DNA from: UBA1731 sp045595285
GTDB lineage: Bacteria; Verrucomicrobiota; Kiritimatiellia; RFP12; UBA1067
Reading direction: 5' to 3'
Length of the DNA stretch: 64,000 bases
Assembly (NCBI GenBank): GCA_045595285.1
Contig: JAZOAC010000067.1
Coordinates: 1-64,000 of the forward strand
The position numbers were made by a program, and so were the translations under genes. Under the pieces are notes generated by a model. The model had not been told where the DNA came from. It saw only the letters and a program-made list of their open reading frames with translations, and did no database searches. Below, piece after piece: positions 42,255 to 51,186 of the stretch (position 1 is the stretch's first letter; the number at the start of each line of letters is the position of its first letter).

Positions 42255-44507
42255 ATGCAAATAAAAATGAAACGTTTAATTGCTCTTGGGTCTGCAATTT
42301 TTTCCCTTTCGGTGTTTTCCGCAGAACCTATTCACTGGCGCGGCGGCGACTGGGATTTTTCAGGCGCCCCGAAGGGGGCCCTCTTGACCGACAACGGCGG
42401 CTGGTGGGGGCGCAGCGTCTACACGGGCGTTACGTATTCATACGAGGTCGAGCCGGGCAACCCGCGGGATGTGATTCCCGGCGACAAGGAGGGAGCCTTC
42501 GGCCGCCGGCTGATCGACGGCAACACGCGCACAGGGTGGCATCGCCCCGTGGGGATTACGAAGGGCCGTCCCGTCGTTGCCGTCTTTGACTTCAAGCGTC
42601 CGTGCGTGTTCAACGAAGTGGATCTCATGTCGGAAAAGTCGCCGCAGGCCGAGACGAAAGTCGAGGTTTCCGCCGACGGCACGAACTGGACGGCGTTCGC
42701 GGCCGCTTCATGTTCCAACGCCTTAACGCGCCTCACGGCGGAAAAATCGGGACGCGGCAGGTATCTGCGCGTTTCGTACAAGTCGCGCACATCCCACACG
42801 ACCTACCTCGACGAGGTGCTGGCATGGGGCGAGGGGGAAGTATCGAAAGCCTATCCCGAAAACATCCGGACGATTCCCCGCGGCGATGTTCTGCGCGTTC
42901 CCGATGCGCCCAAAGGCGCGGTATCGTGGCTCCCGCTTCAAGATCCCACGGCGAAGTCCAAGGAGCAGTTCGGCCAGCCGATGGTTTCCTTTGCGCCGGA
43001 TGCGGCGGCGGGCGGGCGGATCCTCATGGCCCGCAACGAGACCGAGACGCGGTATTTCGCCGTCGTGAACGGGACGGAGAAGCCGGTCGCCGTCGCGCTG
43101 TCCGCGCCCGGTTTCGGCGGCGGCGTCAAGGCGGAATTGCGTATCGGCGGTCTCGTCCGGACGCAGAAGCCCAAATACAAACTGACCGAGAAGCAGAAGT
43201 TCGACATGCTTCTCACCGGCGACGAGCCGGAGGCTGCCTTTGACGCGAACCGCCTCGGCATCATTCCGTTCTTTGCCGCCGGCACGGTTCCGCCGGAGAA
43301 CTTTCTGAAAAAGTACACCGCCAACCCCGAGCAGATCGCGGGCTTCCCGTCGCGTGTCGAGATCGCGCCGGGCGAATGTGCGGTCGTGATGCTGCGCGTG
43401 ACGACGGAGGGCGCAGCGCCGGGTGAGCGCAGAGGGATCATGAAGGCCGGTGGGGCCGTGCGTACGGTTGATGTCTGCGTGGTCGATGCGACGCTTTCGG
43501 AGGATGAATTGCCGTGGATCTATGCCTGGGCGCCGTTCACGCCGCAGTTTCCGTTTGAGAGTCGGACGCGTTGGGCGAACGACGCGCGCGCTGTCCGCGA
43601 TCTGGGAGTGACGGCACTGCCGGGATTCCCGAAGAAGAATTCGAAAGTCGACTTCGCTTCGCGCGGCCGCCGCGACAAGATGATGTTTCGTGCCGCCGGC
43701 ATAAGTCCTCGGCTCGACGGCAAGATTTATAATGCGAAGATCACGTCGCTCGATGAGCAGGGACGCGCGGAAATCGCCGGTCAGCTCGCCAAAGTGCGCT
43801 CGCAGGCGACGGAAAGCGGCATCAGACCGCAGCAGGTGTTTCTGACGCTTGTCGACGAGCCCGGAGTGCGCAACGCCAAAATCTGCGGCGAAGTCTGCCG
43901 TTTCATCAAGCAGACGGAGCCTGACATGAATATCTACCTCAATCCGAGTTTCTGGGCCGGAACCCGGTTCGCGCCGACGGAGGAGATTATCGACGCGCTC
44001 GGGGGATATTATGCGGATTTTGTCGATGTGTCGGTTCCGTATCGTTCGTTGGTGGAATGTAAGCTGGGGCGCAAGGCTCTCTGGACGACGAAACGCCGCG
44101 TGAACGCCTCTTATGCGCATCCCGCGCATCGGGCGGGTCGTTCCATCGCGTGGGCGAATTGTCGCTACGGTCTTGACGGTTTCGCCTACTGGTGCTACTT
44201 CTGGAATACGGGCGGCGATCCGTGGGATATCCGCACGTGGCGGATCTATTCGTATGAAGTGGACATGGTGCTTCCGCTTGAAAATGGCGTTGCAATCACT
44301 CCGGTTTACGAAGAGATGCGCGAGGCTTGGGAGGACTGGCGCATTCTCGCATTGCTTCGCAAGAGCGGCAAGACGGATGTGCTGAACGCACTTTTGGAAG
44401 AATTTGCCAAAAGCTTCAGTAAGAAGGACATAGAGTCATCAAAACCGTACACATGTGATTTCCAGAAACTTCGCAATCGGGCGTTGGGCGCCTTCATTCG
44501 CAAATAG
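42255..44507 (+). CDS. secreted DUF4091-like glycosidase with discoidin-type N-terminal domain
   Basis: 750 residues (746 from the ATG at 42267). Signal peptide RLIALGSAIFSLSVFSAEP. Residues 70-200 look like an F5/8 type C domain (DGNTRTGWHRPVGITKGRPV, NEVDLMSEKSPQAETKVEVS, GRYLRVSYKSR). A beta domain follows, then a catalytic-type region from about residue 415: YAWAPFTPQFPFESRTRWAN, QQVFLTLVDEPGVRNAKICG (candidate Glu near 533), FAYWCYFWNTGGDPW. The end PVYEEMREAWEDWRILALLR is the typical C-terminus of DUF4091/GH123-like proteins. Codon use is more GC-rich than the preceding gene, suggesting separate origin. Confidence 0.7.
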   Translation: MQIKMKRLIALGSAIFSLSVFSAEPIHWRGGDWDFSGAPKGALLTDNGGWWGRSVYTGVTYSYEVEPGNPRDVIPGDKEGAFGRRLIDGNTRTGWHRPVGITKGRPVVAVFDFKRPCVFNEVDLMSEKSPQAETKVEVSADGTNWTAFAAASCSNALTRLTAEKSGRGRYLRVSYKSRTSHTTYLDEVLAWGEGEVSKAYPENIRTIPRGDVLRVPDAPKGAVSWLPLQDPTAKSKEQFGQPMVSFAPDAAAGGRILMARNETETRYFAVVNGTEKPVAVALSAPGFGGGVKAELRIGGLVRTQKPKYKLTEKQKFDMLLTGDEPEAAFDANRLGIIPFFAAGTVPPENFLKKYTANPEQIAGFPSRVEIAPGECAVVMLRVTTEGAAPGERRGIMKAGGAVRTVDVCVVDATLSEDELPWIYAWAPFTPQFPFESRTRWANDARAVRDLGVTALPGFPKKNSKVDFASRGRRDKMMFRAAGISPRLDGKIYNAKITSLDEQGRAEIAGQLAKVRSQATESGIRPQQVFLTLVDEPGVRNAKICGEVCRFIKQTEPDMNIYLNPSFWAGTRFAPTEEIIDALGGYYADFVDVSVPYRSLVECKLGRKALWTTKRRVNASYAHPAHRAGRSIAWANCRYGLDGFAYWCYFWNTGGDPWDIRTWRIYSYEVDMVLPLENGVAITPVYEEMREAWEDWRILALLRKSGKTDVLNALLEEFAKSFSKKDIESSKPYTCDFQKLRNRALGAFIRK

Positions 44508-44990
44508 CACCATCGCGATCTCTGTTGCCTTATTCAGTGGTTGTGCAATGGGTGTAGAAGGTCACATTCCGCGCAATGCAACGCACTGCTGTGTAACCGA
44601 TTGACGCAGCATAGAAGATTGATGTTGCCTTCCGCGAATTCTAAAACTTCTTAGGGAATCAATGTCCATCAATCCGGTTTCCTCAGGGACGTGGGGGAGG
44701 GGGTATTTAGGTGGTACGTTGAAGGTCGCAGGACGAAATGGAGATGCAATCATTGTATATATGCAGGCGCTCCGATTTGGTTCAGAAAATAAATCGTCGT
44801 GGAAAGGTCTTCGCGAATGTTGCGGGAAATGTGGATTCCATAGTAATGCGAATGGCTTGACCTCGCCGGTGGTATTCGTCGTTCATTCAACACTTCTTTT
44901 TGTCCTTCTCGTCGCCATTGCTTTCTATCTGGTCGTGACGCCAACGGGCGCATTCAAGGGACGCGCAAGTGAATGGCTGGCGGCCGCGTG
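44508..44990. other. intergenic stretch between two opposing genes
   Basis: No convincing gene. A plus-strand frame from 44662 runs into the antisense of argF. Its middle part encodes a hydrophobic segment (STLLFVLLVAIAFYLVVTPT) that faintly recalls small SxtJ-like membrane proteins and could be a gene remnant. No terminator with a T-run was found. Confidence 0.4.
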
Positions 44991-45995
44991 TCAGATGGAC
45001 GCGCGGTCGCAGAGCGCTGACACGAACAGCGCCTTGATGGTGTGCATCCGGTTCTCGGATTCGTCGAACACCTTCGAGTATTTCGATTCGAAAACTTCGT
45101 CCGTAACCTCAAGTGCGCCACACTCCTTCGTGACGTCGGTGTTGAAGTCGTGGAATGCGGGCAGGCAGTGCAGGAACATCAGCTTGCCGTCGATGTTTCC
45201 TGTCGCGCGCATGAGATCCATGTTTATCTGGTAGGGCCTGAGCAGTTTGATGCGTTCGGCCGTCTTGTCCTCTTCACCCATGGACACCCAGACGTCCGTG
45301 TATAGCACGTTTGCTCCCTTGACGCCTTTGACCGGATCTTCGGAGACGCGTATGTCCACGCCGTTTTTCTTTGCGACTTCCTCTGCTTCCGCGAGAACCG
45401 CCTCATCGGGGCGCAGCGATGCAGGGGCGCAGCAGACGTAGCGTACGCCGGCCTTGGCGCAGCCCATCATGAGCGAGTTTGCGACATTGTTGCGCCCGTC
45501 GCCGACATATGCGACCGTGACATCCTTGAGAGAGCCGAAAGTCTCCTGCACGGTGAGCAGGTCGGCAAGGATCTGGGTGGGGTGGTATGCGTCGGTAAGA
45601 CCGTTCCACACGGGTACGCCAGACCATTCCCTGAGCTCTTCGCAGGTTTTCTGAGAGAAGCCGCGGAAGAGTATGCCGTCATAGATTCGCCCCAACACGC
45701 GGGCCGTATCCTTCACGCTCTCTTTCTTGCCGAAGTGGATGTCGGGGCGTGTGAGGTATTCGGCGTCGCCTCCTTCGTCGCGGGCGGCGATCTGCGATGA
45801 GTTGCGCGTGCGCGTGGAAGATTTCTCGAAGATGAGCGCAATCTGCTTGCGGCGCAGAAGGTCTCCGCGCACACCGGCGCGGCGACGCGCCTTCAACTGC
45901 GCGGCCAGGTCGATCAGGTTCAGCATCTCCTCGTCGGTGAACGAAGTCATCCGCATCAGAGAACGCCCCTTGAGGGAGTCCATCCAGTTCAGCAT
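44991..45995 (-). CDS. argF: ornithine carbamoyltransferase
   Basis: 334 residues. Makes citrulline from ornithine and carbamoyl phosphate in the cytoplasm. The carbamoyl-phosphate loop is FEKSSTRTRNSS near residue 56 (family STRTR), then GKKESVKDTARVLGRIYDGI, VWNGLTDAYHPTQILADLLT, and the ornithine-site motif MFLHCLPAFHD near 274. All key residues are present. The start codon has AAGAAAGG upstream and a TATAAT on the minus strand at 46028-46033. No other arginine gene is adjacent. Confidence 0.9.
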   Translation of the reverse strand: MLNWMDSLKGRSLMRMTSFTDEEMLNLIDLAAQLKARRRAGVRGDLLRRKQIALIFEKSSTRTRNSSQIAARDEGGDAEYLTRPDIHFGKKESVKDTARVLGRIYDGILFRGFSQKTCEELREWSGVPVWNGLTDAYHPTQILADLLTVQETFGSLKDVTVAYVGDGRNNVANSLMMGCAKAGVRYVCCAPASLRPDEAVLAEAEEVAKKNGVDIRVSEDPVKGVKGANVLYTDVWVSMGEEDKTAERIKLLRPYQINMDLMRATGNIDGKLMFLHCLPAFHDFNTDVTKECGALEVTDEVFESKYSKVFDESENRMHTIKALFVSALCDRASI

Positions 45996-46027
45996 CTTTC
46001 GGTACCTTTCTTGAAAGAAAAAACGGC

Positions 46028-46033
46028 ATTATA
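46028..46033 (-). promoter_or_regulatory. -10 box of argF
   Basis: TATAAT on the minus strand, about 33 bases before the argF start, back to back with the promoter at 46106. Confidence 0.55.
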
Positions 46034-46105
46034 CCACAACCTGCGTTTATTTTGTGGCGCTTGCGTGCAACGGGCGCATCGACGGGCGAGAAACCGCGAT
46101 TCTGC

Positions 46106-46111
46106 TATAAT
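46106..46111 (+). promoter_or_regulatory. -10 box of the rRNA methyltransferase gene
   Basis: TATAAT with TGC in front, 23 bases before the ATG; GGAG follows nine bases before the start. Confidence 0.55.
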
Positions 46112-46133
46112 ACGCGCCTTGGAGTAGATTGAA

Positions 46134-47165
46134 ATGGCAGACATTCTTTTTTCAGGTTGCCGGAGCGGACGCTTCCCTTTGGAGTATGCGCGTAAGCATC
46201 CGGACGAGAGCATCTTCGTGCATGCATACGATTCGTATCAGGCGCGCAAGGTATGCGAGGACAATGGGCGCCGCCGCCACAATGTGGAGGTCATTTGCGC
46301 AGCGGGACTCCCGGAGGGCGCCGTGTATTCCGAGGCGTTCTACTATGCGACGTCCAAGCTTGTGAGTGCTGAGCTAGAACTCGATACGCTTCAGGACATG
46401 TACCTTCACCTTGCGGACGGCGCGAAGCTCACGACGGAAGGTGTCGATCCGGACACTCTAGGCAAGCTGTTTGGCAAGGTGTCGAGCAGCAGGGCGTCCC
46501 GTCGAGCGCCGGTGAAATGCGTCTGCGTGAAGAACGGCGGGCTCAAACGCATCCGCTCGTTCGCCGCCGAATTCGAGGCGTCGGTTCCCGGCGGACCGAA
46601 ACTCAGGTTCATGTCGCTTCCCGGATGTTTCTGTCATCGCCGTCCCGACGAAGGCGGCGTCTCCCTTGCGGAGGTCGTGTCTAGGGAGATTGCGGAATGT
46701 GAGTTCGGCGCGAACGAATCTGTGCCGGTGCTGGACATCGGATGTGGATGTGGACTTGTCGGGCTTCTTGTCTCGGACGCCCTCCGCCGCCGCGGCGTGA
46801 CTGATGTCCCGTTAGCCTTGCTCGATTCCCACACGCGCGCCATTGCCGCTTCAAAACGGAATGCGGCATCGCATGGAGTTGACGCGGAATGCATACTGTC
46901 TGATGTTGGTCTGCCGGAGGGACATCCGCTTGCGGGCAGGTTCAAGATTGCGCTTGCGAATCCGCCGTACTATGGCGAGGGCCGGATCGCAGATCTCTTC
47001 GCGGAGATTGCGGCCGGTGCGCTTGCGCCCGGAGGCGTCTGCTGGATGGTCGCCAAGACACCGGACATCATAAACGAGGCGTGCGGCAGGTTCTTCAGGA
47101 ATGTCGTCGCCGTGAAACGCCGCGGCTACACGGTCCTCAGGGCCGAAAAGGACGCCATGCGCTGA
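46134..47165 (+). CDS. RsmC/RlmG-type rRNA methyltransferase
   Basis: 343 residues. Two tandem methyltransferase-like halves: a degenerate N-terminal one and a C-terminal one with the SAM site VLDIGCGCGLVGLLVSDALR near residue 200 and the N-methylation motif ALANPPYYG near 278. This matches RsmC/RlmG enzymes that make N2-methylguanine in rRNA. Which rRNA position is modified cannot be told. A cysteine cluster in the linker (LPGCFCHRRPDEG) is unusual. Confidence 0.75.
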   Translation: MADILFSGCRSGRFPLEYARKHPDESIFVHAYDSYQARKVCEDNGRRRHNVEVICAAGLPEGAVYSEAFYYATSKLVSAELELDTLQDMYLHLADGAKLTTEGVDPDTLGKLFGKVSSSRASRRAPVKCVCVKNGGLKRIRSFAAEFEASVPGGPKLRFMSLPGCFCHRRPDEGGVSLAEVVSREIAECEFGANESVPVLDIGCGCGLVGLLVSDALRRRGVTDVPLALLDSHTRAIAASKRNAASHGVDAECILSDVGLPEGHPLAGRFKIALANPPYYGEGRIADLFAEIAAGALAPGGVCWMVAKTPDIINEACGRFFRNVVAVKRRGYTVLRAEKDAMR

Positions 47166-47190
47166 GACATTTCGCCGGAGGAATGCAAAC

Positions 47191-48357
47191 ATGTCGTTGA
47201 AATGCGGATTGTTGGGAGAGCACCTTGGGCATAGCATGTCGCCTCAGATACATGCCAGGCTAGGCGATTACGAGTATCTGCTGTACGAGAAGACTCCGCA
47301 TGAGGTGGAGGACTTCCTTCTGCACGGCGACTACGATGCGATCAACGTTACGATCCCGTACAAGAAGGTCGCATTCGCCCTGTGCAGAGACGTCACGCCG
47401 ATCGCTTCCGAACTCGGCAATGTGAATGTCGTGGTCAAGAGGATGGACGGCACGCTTTTCGGAGACAATACGGACGCTGCCGGCTTCACAAGGCTTGTCG
47501 GACTTGTCGGTGCGGACGTGCGCGGCAAAAAGTGCGTCGTGCTCGGCACCGGCGGCGCGGCTATGACCGCGGCGGCGGCGTTGCGCGGACTTGGCGCCGG
47601 AGCCGTCGTGCACATATCCCGTTCCGGCGAGGACAACTATTCGAATCTCGAAAGACATTCCGATGCGTCGCTGATAGTGAACGCGACGCCGGTGGGGATG
47701 TTCCCGGATGTCGATGCGCAGCCGGTTTCGCTCGCCTCGTTTCCGAAGTGCGAGGCGGTCGTGGATCTCATATACAATCCGTCCCCCACCAAGCTTCTCG
47801 CAGAGGCGGAGAGCCGCGGAATTCCGAATATCGACGGCATGCCGATGCTGGAGGAGCAGGCGCGTCTCGCAAGTGCGTACATGAACGCCAATCTCTATCT
47901 CTACGGTGCGCCGGGTTCGGGGAAGTCGACGTATGCGAAGCGGCTTGCCGCCGAAAAGTCCATGCCGCTTGTCGATCTCGATGCGGAGATAGAGCGTTGC
48001 GACGGAAGGCGCATATCCGAGATATTTGCGCAGGATGGCGAGGCGGCGTTCCGCGCAAAGGAGAAGGCGGCGCTTGAAAGGGTGTCGGCATCCAAAGGCC
48101 AGATCGTCGCGCTTGGCGGCGGTGCTCTGCTAGATCCCGAATGCCGCCGGATTGCGGAAAGCACCGGGCGCGTCGTGTTCATGGAGTGCCCGGAAAACGT
48201 GCTTCTGGAACGCGTGGCGGCGTCTCAGGAACGGCCTTTGCTTGCCGGTGACGCCGCGGAGCGCATGCGCAGACTCCTCGCCGCCCGCCGAGACCACTAT
48301 GCCTCGTTCCGCGAACGCATCAGTGCGCCGCAGATGACGGCAGCCCAAGGTCTTTGA
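47191..48357 (+). CDS. aroE-aroK: shikimate dehydrogenase-shikimate kinase fusion
   Basis: 388 residues, two consecutive enzymes of the shikimate pathway on one chain. Residues 1-235 are shikimate dehydrogenase: LLGEHLGHSMSPQIHARLG, AINVTIPYKKVAFA (Lys catalytic), NTDAAGF, the NADP loop VVLGTGGAAMTAAAALRGLG, and VVDLIYNPSPTKLL. From about residue 235 a shikimate kinase begins with Walker A YLYGAPGSGKSTYAKRLAAE, then LVDLDAEIERCDGRRISEIF and IVALGGGALLDPECRRI. No linker of note lies between them. Fusion puts two steps (AroE then AroK) in sequence. Confidence 0.9.
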   Translation: MSLKCGLLGEHLGHSMSPQIHARLGDYEYLLYEKTPHEVEDFLLHGDYDAINVTIPYKKVAFALCRDVTPIASELGNVNVVVKRMDGTLFGDNTDAAGFTRLVGLVGADVRGKKCVVLGTGGAAMTAAAALRGLGAGAVVHISRSGEDNYSNLERHSDASLIVNATPVGMFPDVDAQPVSLASFPKCEAVVDLIYNPSPTKLLAEAESRGIPNIDGMPMLEEQARLASAYMNANLYLYGAPGSGKSTYAKRLAAEKSMPLVDLDAEIERCDGRRISEIFAQDGEAAFRAKEKAALERVSASKGQIVALGGGALLDPECRRIAESTGRVVFMECPENVLLERVAASQERPLLAGDAAERMRRLLAARRDHYASFRERISAPQMTAAQGL

Positions 48358-48422
48358 ACCGCGCGATCTCGTTTAGTTAGTGGAATGCACATCGTTTAAA
48401 GCAAAGAAAGAAGGTTAGTCCC

Positions 48423-49433
48423 ATGGCACAGAAGATAACACTTGCAGGAAACATCATCGTCGACAACGTAAAGACGATAACGGCATGGCCGGACAAAGGC
48501 ATGCTGGTGCCGATTACCGCAGTGAAGCGCGCGCCCGGCGGGGCCGTCCCGAACAGCGGCATCGACCTCAAGACGCTGGACCCGTCCATCGAGGTTGCCG
48601 CCGTCGGCAAGGTCGGAGCGGACGACGCGGGCGATTTCGTGCGTGCGTTCATGAGCGAGCATGGGCTGGACGTCTCCGGCGTGCAGAGCGTAGAAGGCGT
48701 GCCCACGACATTCACGGACGTGATGACTGTCGAGTCCACCGGCGAGCGCACGTTCTTCAACATGCATGGCGCGGACTCCGCGTTCGTTCCTGAGGATGTG
48801 GATTCGGCGAAGCTTGGCTGCGACATCTTCCATCTTGGATATCTGCTCCTGCTGGACGGAATGGACGCAGAGGATGAAGAGTATGGGACAAAGGCGGCCA
48901 GGCTCCTTGCGAAGGTCCGTGCCGCCGGAATCAAGACCTCGCTGGACATCGTCAGCGAACAGTCCGACCGATTTGCGCGCATTGTGCGTCCTGCCCTCAA
49001 GCACTGCGACTATGTTGTGATCAACGAGGTCGAGGGTGGCCTTGCAACGGGCATCTCGGCTCTTGATGGGGACGGCAAGCCTTCGGAGGCGAATCTCCGC
49101 CGCATCTGCGAGTCACTTTTCGATTTGGGCGTTGGGGAACAGGTTGTGGTGCACTGTCCGGATCTGAGCGTGTCGCTTGACCGTGCCGGTCATTTTGCCG
49201 CCGTGCCCTCGCTCGAGCTGCCGTCCGGATGGATCAAGGGTTCGGTCGGCGCGGGCGATGCGTTCTGCGCGGGCATGCTGTACGCGTTCTTGAAGGGGAT
49301 GTCGGCGGAGGAGGGTATGCGTCTTGCGTCCTGCACCGCCGCGATGAACCTTTCCGTTCCGGATTCCGTATCCGGTGCGAAGCCGCTCGCCGAGACGCTT
49401 GCGCTTGAGACGCGTTTTGCGCGCAGACGGTGA
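48423..49433 (+). CDS. PfkB-family carbohydrate kinase
   Basis: 336 residues of the ribokinase/PfkB family. Signature 1-like region GGAVPNSGIDLKTLDPSIEV with VGKVGADDAGDFV; the catalytic signature 2, SVGAGDAFCAGMLYAFLKGM, lies near residue 275 with the Asp as base. The sugar substrate is not evident. It follows the aroEK fusion by 65 bases and has AAAGAAAGAAGG upstream. Confidence 0.85.
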   Translation: MAQKITLAGNIIVDNVKTITAWPDKGMLVPITAVKRAPGGAVPNSGIDLKTLDPSIEVAAVGKVGADDAGDFVRAFMSEHGLDVSGVQSVEGVPTTFTDVMTVESTGERTFFNMHGADSAFVPEDVDSAKLGCDIFHLGYLLLLDGMDAEDEEYGTKAARLLAKVRAAGIKTSLDIVSEQSDRFARIVRPALKHCDYVVINEVEGGLATGISALDGDGKPSEANLRRICESLFDLGVGEQVVVHCPDLSVSLDRAGHFAAVPSLELPSGWIKGSVGAGDAFCAGMLYAFLKGMSAEEGMRLASCTAAMNLSVPDSVSGAKPLAETLALETRFARRR

Positions 49434-49472
49434 TCGCGCATGTTGGGCCTGTGAACGAAAGGAGTGTGGCGG

Positions 49473-50156
49473 ATGAAACTCAGGCAGGTGCTGGATTGGC
49501 TGGAGCGTGAACTGGAGATCGGCAAGTTTGACGACGTGTCGAACAATGGTCTGCAGATCGAAGGGCCGGAGGATGTCGAAAAGGTCGCGTTTGCTGTTGA
49601 CGCTTCGCTCGAATCGGTGAAGGCGGCCGTAGCCTCGGGCGCACAGTTGCTGGTGGTTCATCACGGAATATCCTGGGGCGGCGGAATCAGACGTCTTGAG
49701 GGTGGCGTGTATAATGTCGTTAAGGCGGCGATCGAGGGTGGCCTTGCGGTGGCGGCGTACCATCTCCCGCTGGACGCCAGCAGGAAGTACGGCAACAACT
49801 ACGAACTGGCCCGTTTTCTCGGTCTGAAGAGGCTCAAACCCGCCTTTTCGTACCACGGTAACGTCATTGGCGTGACGGGCGTCAATCCGCAGGGCGTCAA
49901 GGTTGGGGTTTGCAGCGGTGGCGCAGGGGATTTCGCCGAGACGGCCAAGAACCTTGGATGTGGACTCTTCATCACAGGTGAAGCATCCTGGGGCGACGTG
50001 ATCGCCGCCGAGAACTGCGGCATGGAGATGGTATGCGCGGGACACTACGCAACCGAGACATTCGGCGTGAAGGCGCTTGCCCGCGCTGTCAGGAAAGCGC
50101 TGAAGGTGGATGCCGAGTTCCTGCCTCGCGCCACGGCGATTGACATTGACGTGTGA
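49473..50156 (+). CDS. Nif3-like dinuclear metal centre protein (DUF34)
   Basis: 227 residues. Metal-binding residues of the Nif3/YbgI family are visible: LLVVHHGISWGG (HHG), YHLPLDASRKYGNN (HxPLD), and the C-terminal AGHYATETFGVKAL (GH..TE). It belongs to an old, widespread family with proposed GTP-cyclohydrolase-like or NAD-related roles; function unproven. ATG 49473 has AAAGGAG eight bases upstream. Confidence 0.9.
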   Translation: MKLRQVLDWLERELEIGKFDDVSNNGLQIEGPEDVEKVAFAVDASLESVKAAVASGAQLLVVHHGISWGGGIRRLEGGVYNVVKAAIEGGLAVAAYHLPLDASRKYGNNYELARFLGLKRLKPAFSYHGNVIGVTGVNPQGVKVGVCSGGAGDFAETAKNLGCGLFITGEASWGDVIAAENCGMEMVCAGHYATETFGVKALARAVRKALKVDAEFLPRATAIDIDV

Positions 50157-50204
50157 TTTCTGCGGCGGCTCCAAAGGATATGGAGATGCAACGAATCTTG
50201 AGTT

Positions 50205-51002
50205 ATGAAGACGAACTATCATACACATACCGTCTGGTGCGACGGAAAGAACAAGGTGGAGGAGGTCATTCTCTCCGCCATTGACAAGGGTTTTGACGTA
50301 ATCGGATTCTCCTCACACTCGACATATCCGGATGATAACGCGTGTACTGTGCCTGTCGAAAAACTTCCGGGATATTTCTCGGAGGTCCGGGAGTTGGCTG
50401 CCAGATATTCGGATCGCATACGTGTTCTGTGCGGGGTGGAGGCGGACTACATCCCGGGGACGACAGATCCCGATCGCTCCAGGTATGCGGAATTTGCCCC
50501 AGACTACATCATAGGCTCAATTCATTATGTGATTGCGCCGGACGGTGAACGTGTGCCGGTTGATCATACTCCTGAACTTCTGGCTGAAGGCATAGCCGCT
50601 CATTTCGATGGCGACGTGCGGGCGTTTCTGCGGACTTATTTTGCGCAGGAACGGGATATGGTGCGCCTCTTCGACTTCGATATGGTCGGTCATCCCGACC
50701 TGTGCCGGAAGTTCAACGCCAAGCATCAATATTTCGATGAGAACGCGGAATGGTATCTTGCCGAGTTGAGGCTTACGGCGAAGGCTATTGCCGAATCGGG
50801 AAAACTGGTTGAGCTGAATACCGGTGCAATCTCTCGGGGGTGGCTGGACGACGCATATCCATCGGCGACGTTCCGTGCCATGCTGCGAGGGTTTGGAGTG
50901 GGATTCGTTCTCAACTCTGATTCCCATTCGGCAGATACGCTTGACTGTGCCTTCGACCGTTTTTCAGCCGCGGAGGATTTTGTGCATCCGCCATTTCTTT
51001 AG
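50205..51002 (+). CDS. PHP-domain histidinol-phosphatase-like protein
   Basis: 265 residues of the PHP phosphoesterase family (HisJ/HisK type). Metal ligands: MKTNYHTHTVWCDGK at the start, IGFSSHSTYPDD, LCGVEADYIPG, IIGSIHYVI, MVGHPDLCRKF and NSDSHSADTLD at the end, which together give the His/Asp/Glu set of the trinuclear site. It resembles histidinol phosphatase but no other his gene is nearby, so another phosphate ester is possible. Confidence 0.8.
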   Translation: MKTNYHTHTVWCDGKNKVEEVILSAIDKGFDVIGFSSHSTYPDDNACTVPVEKLPGYFSEVRELAARYSDRIRVLCGVEADYIPGTTDPDRSRYAEFAPDYIIGSIHYVIAPDGERVPVDHTPELLAEGIAAHFDGDVRAFLRTYFAQERDMVRLFDFDMVGHPDLCRKFNAKHQYFDENAEWYLAELRLTAKAIAESGKLVELNTGAISRGWLDDAYPSATFRAMLRGFGVGFVLNSDSHSADTLDCAFDRFSAAEDFVHPPFL

Positions 51003-51151
51003 TCGAGGCCGGATTTGGGCGATTGGTTGCCGATGGCGTGCTACCGCAACTCACGGGTGCATGCCGCGGAGAATGGCAGCGGGTCCACTGCGGTCCCCTG
51101 TATTGCCGGTGTCTTGACCGTCCGGAAGAAAATGCCGCTTGGCGTGTGTGA

Positions 51152-51157
51152 TATAAT
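51152..51157 (+). promoter_or_regulatory. -10 box of the phosphofructokinase gene
   Basis: TATAAT preceded by TGTGA, 30 bases before ATG 51187; it excludes the ATG at 51160 as start. Confidence 0.55.
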
Positions 51158-51186
51158 TCATGGACAAAGAAATGGAGGAAAAGGAA

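Noticed and set aside
42723..44129. 468-codon minus-strand open frame opposite the DUF4091-like gene
   Set aside because: Antisense shadow of a GC-rich coding region; composition rich in Arg/His with no motif.
44662..45234. 190-codon plus-strand open frame
   Set aside because: Its second half is antisense to argF and it lacks a start signal; only the hydrophobic middle is noteworthy.
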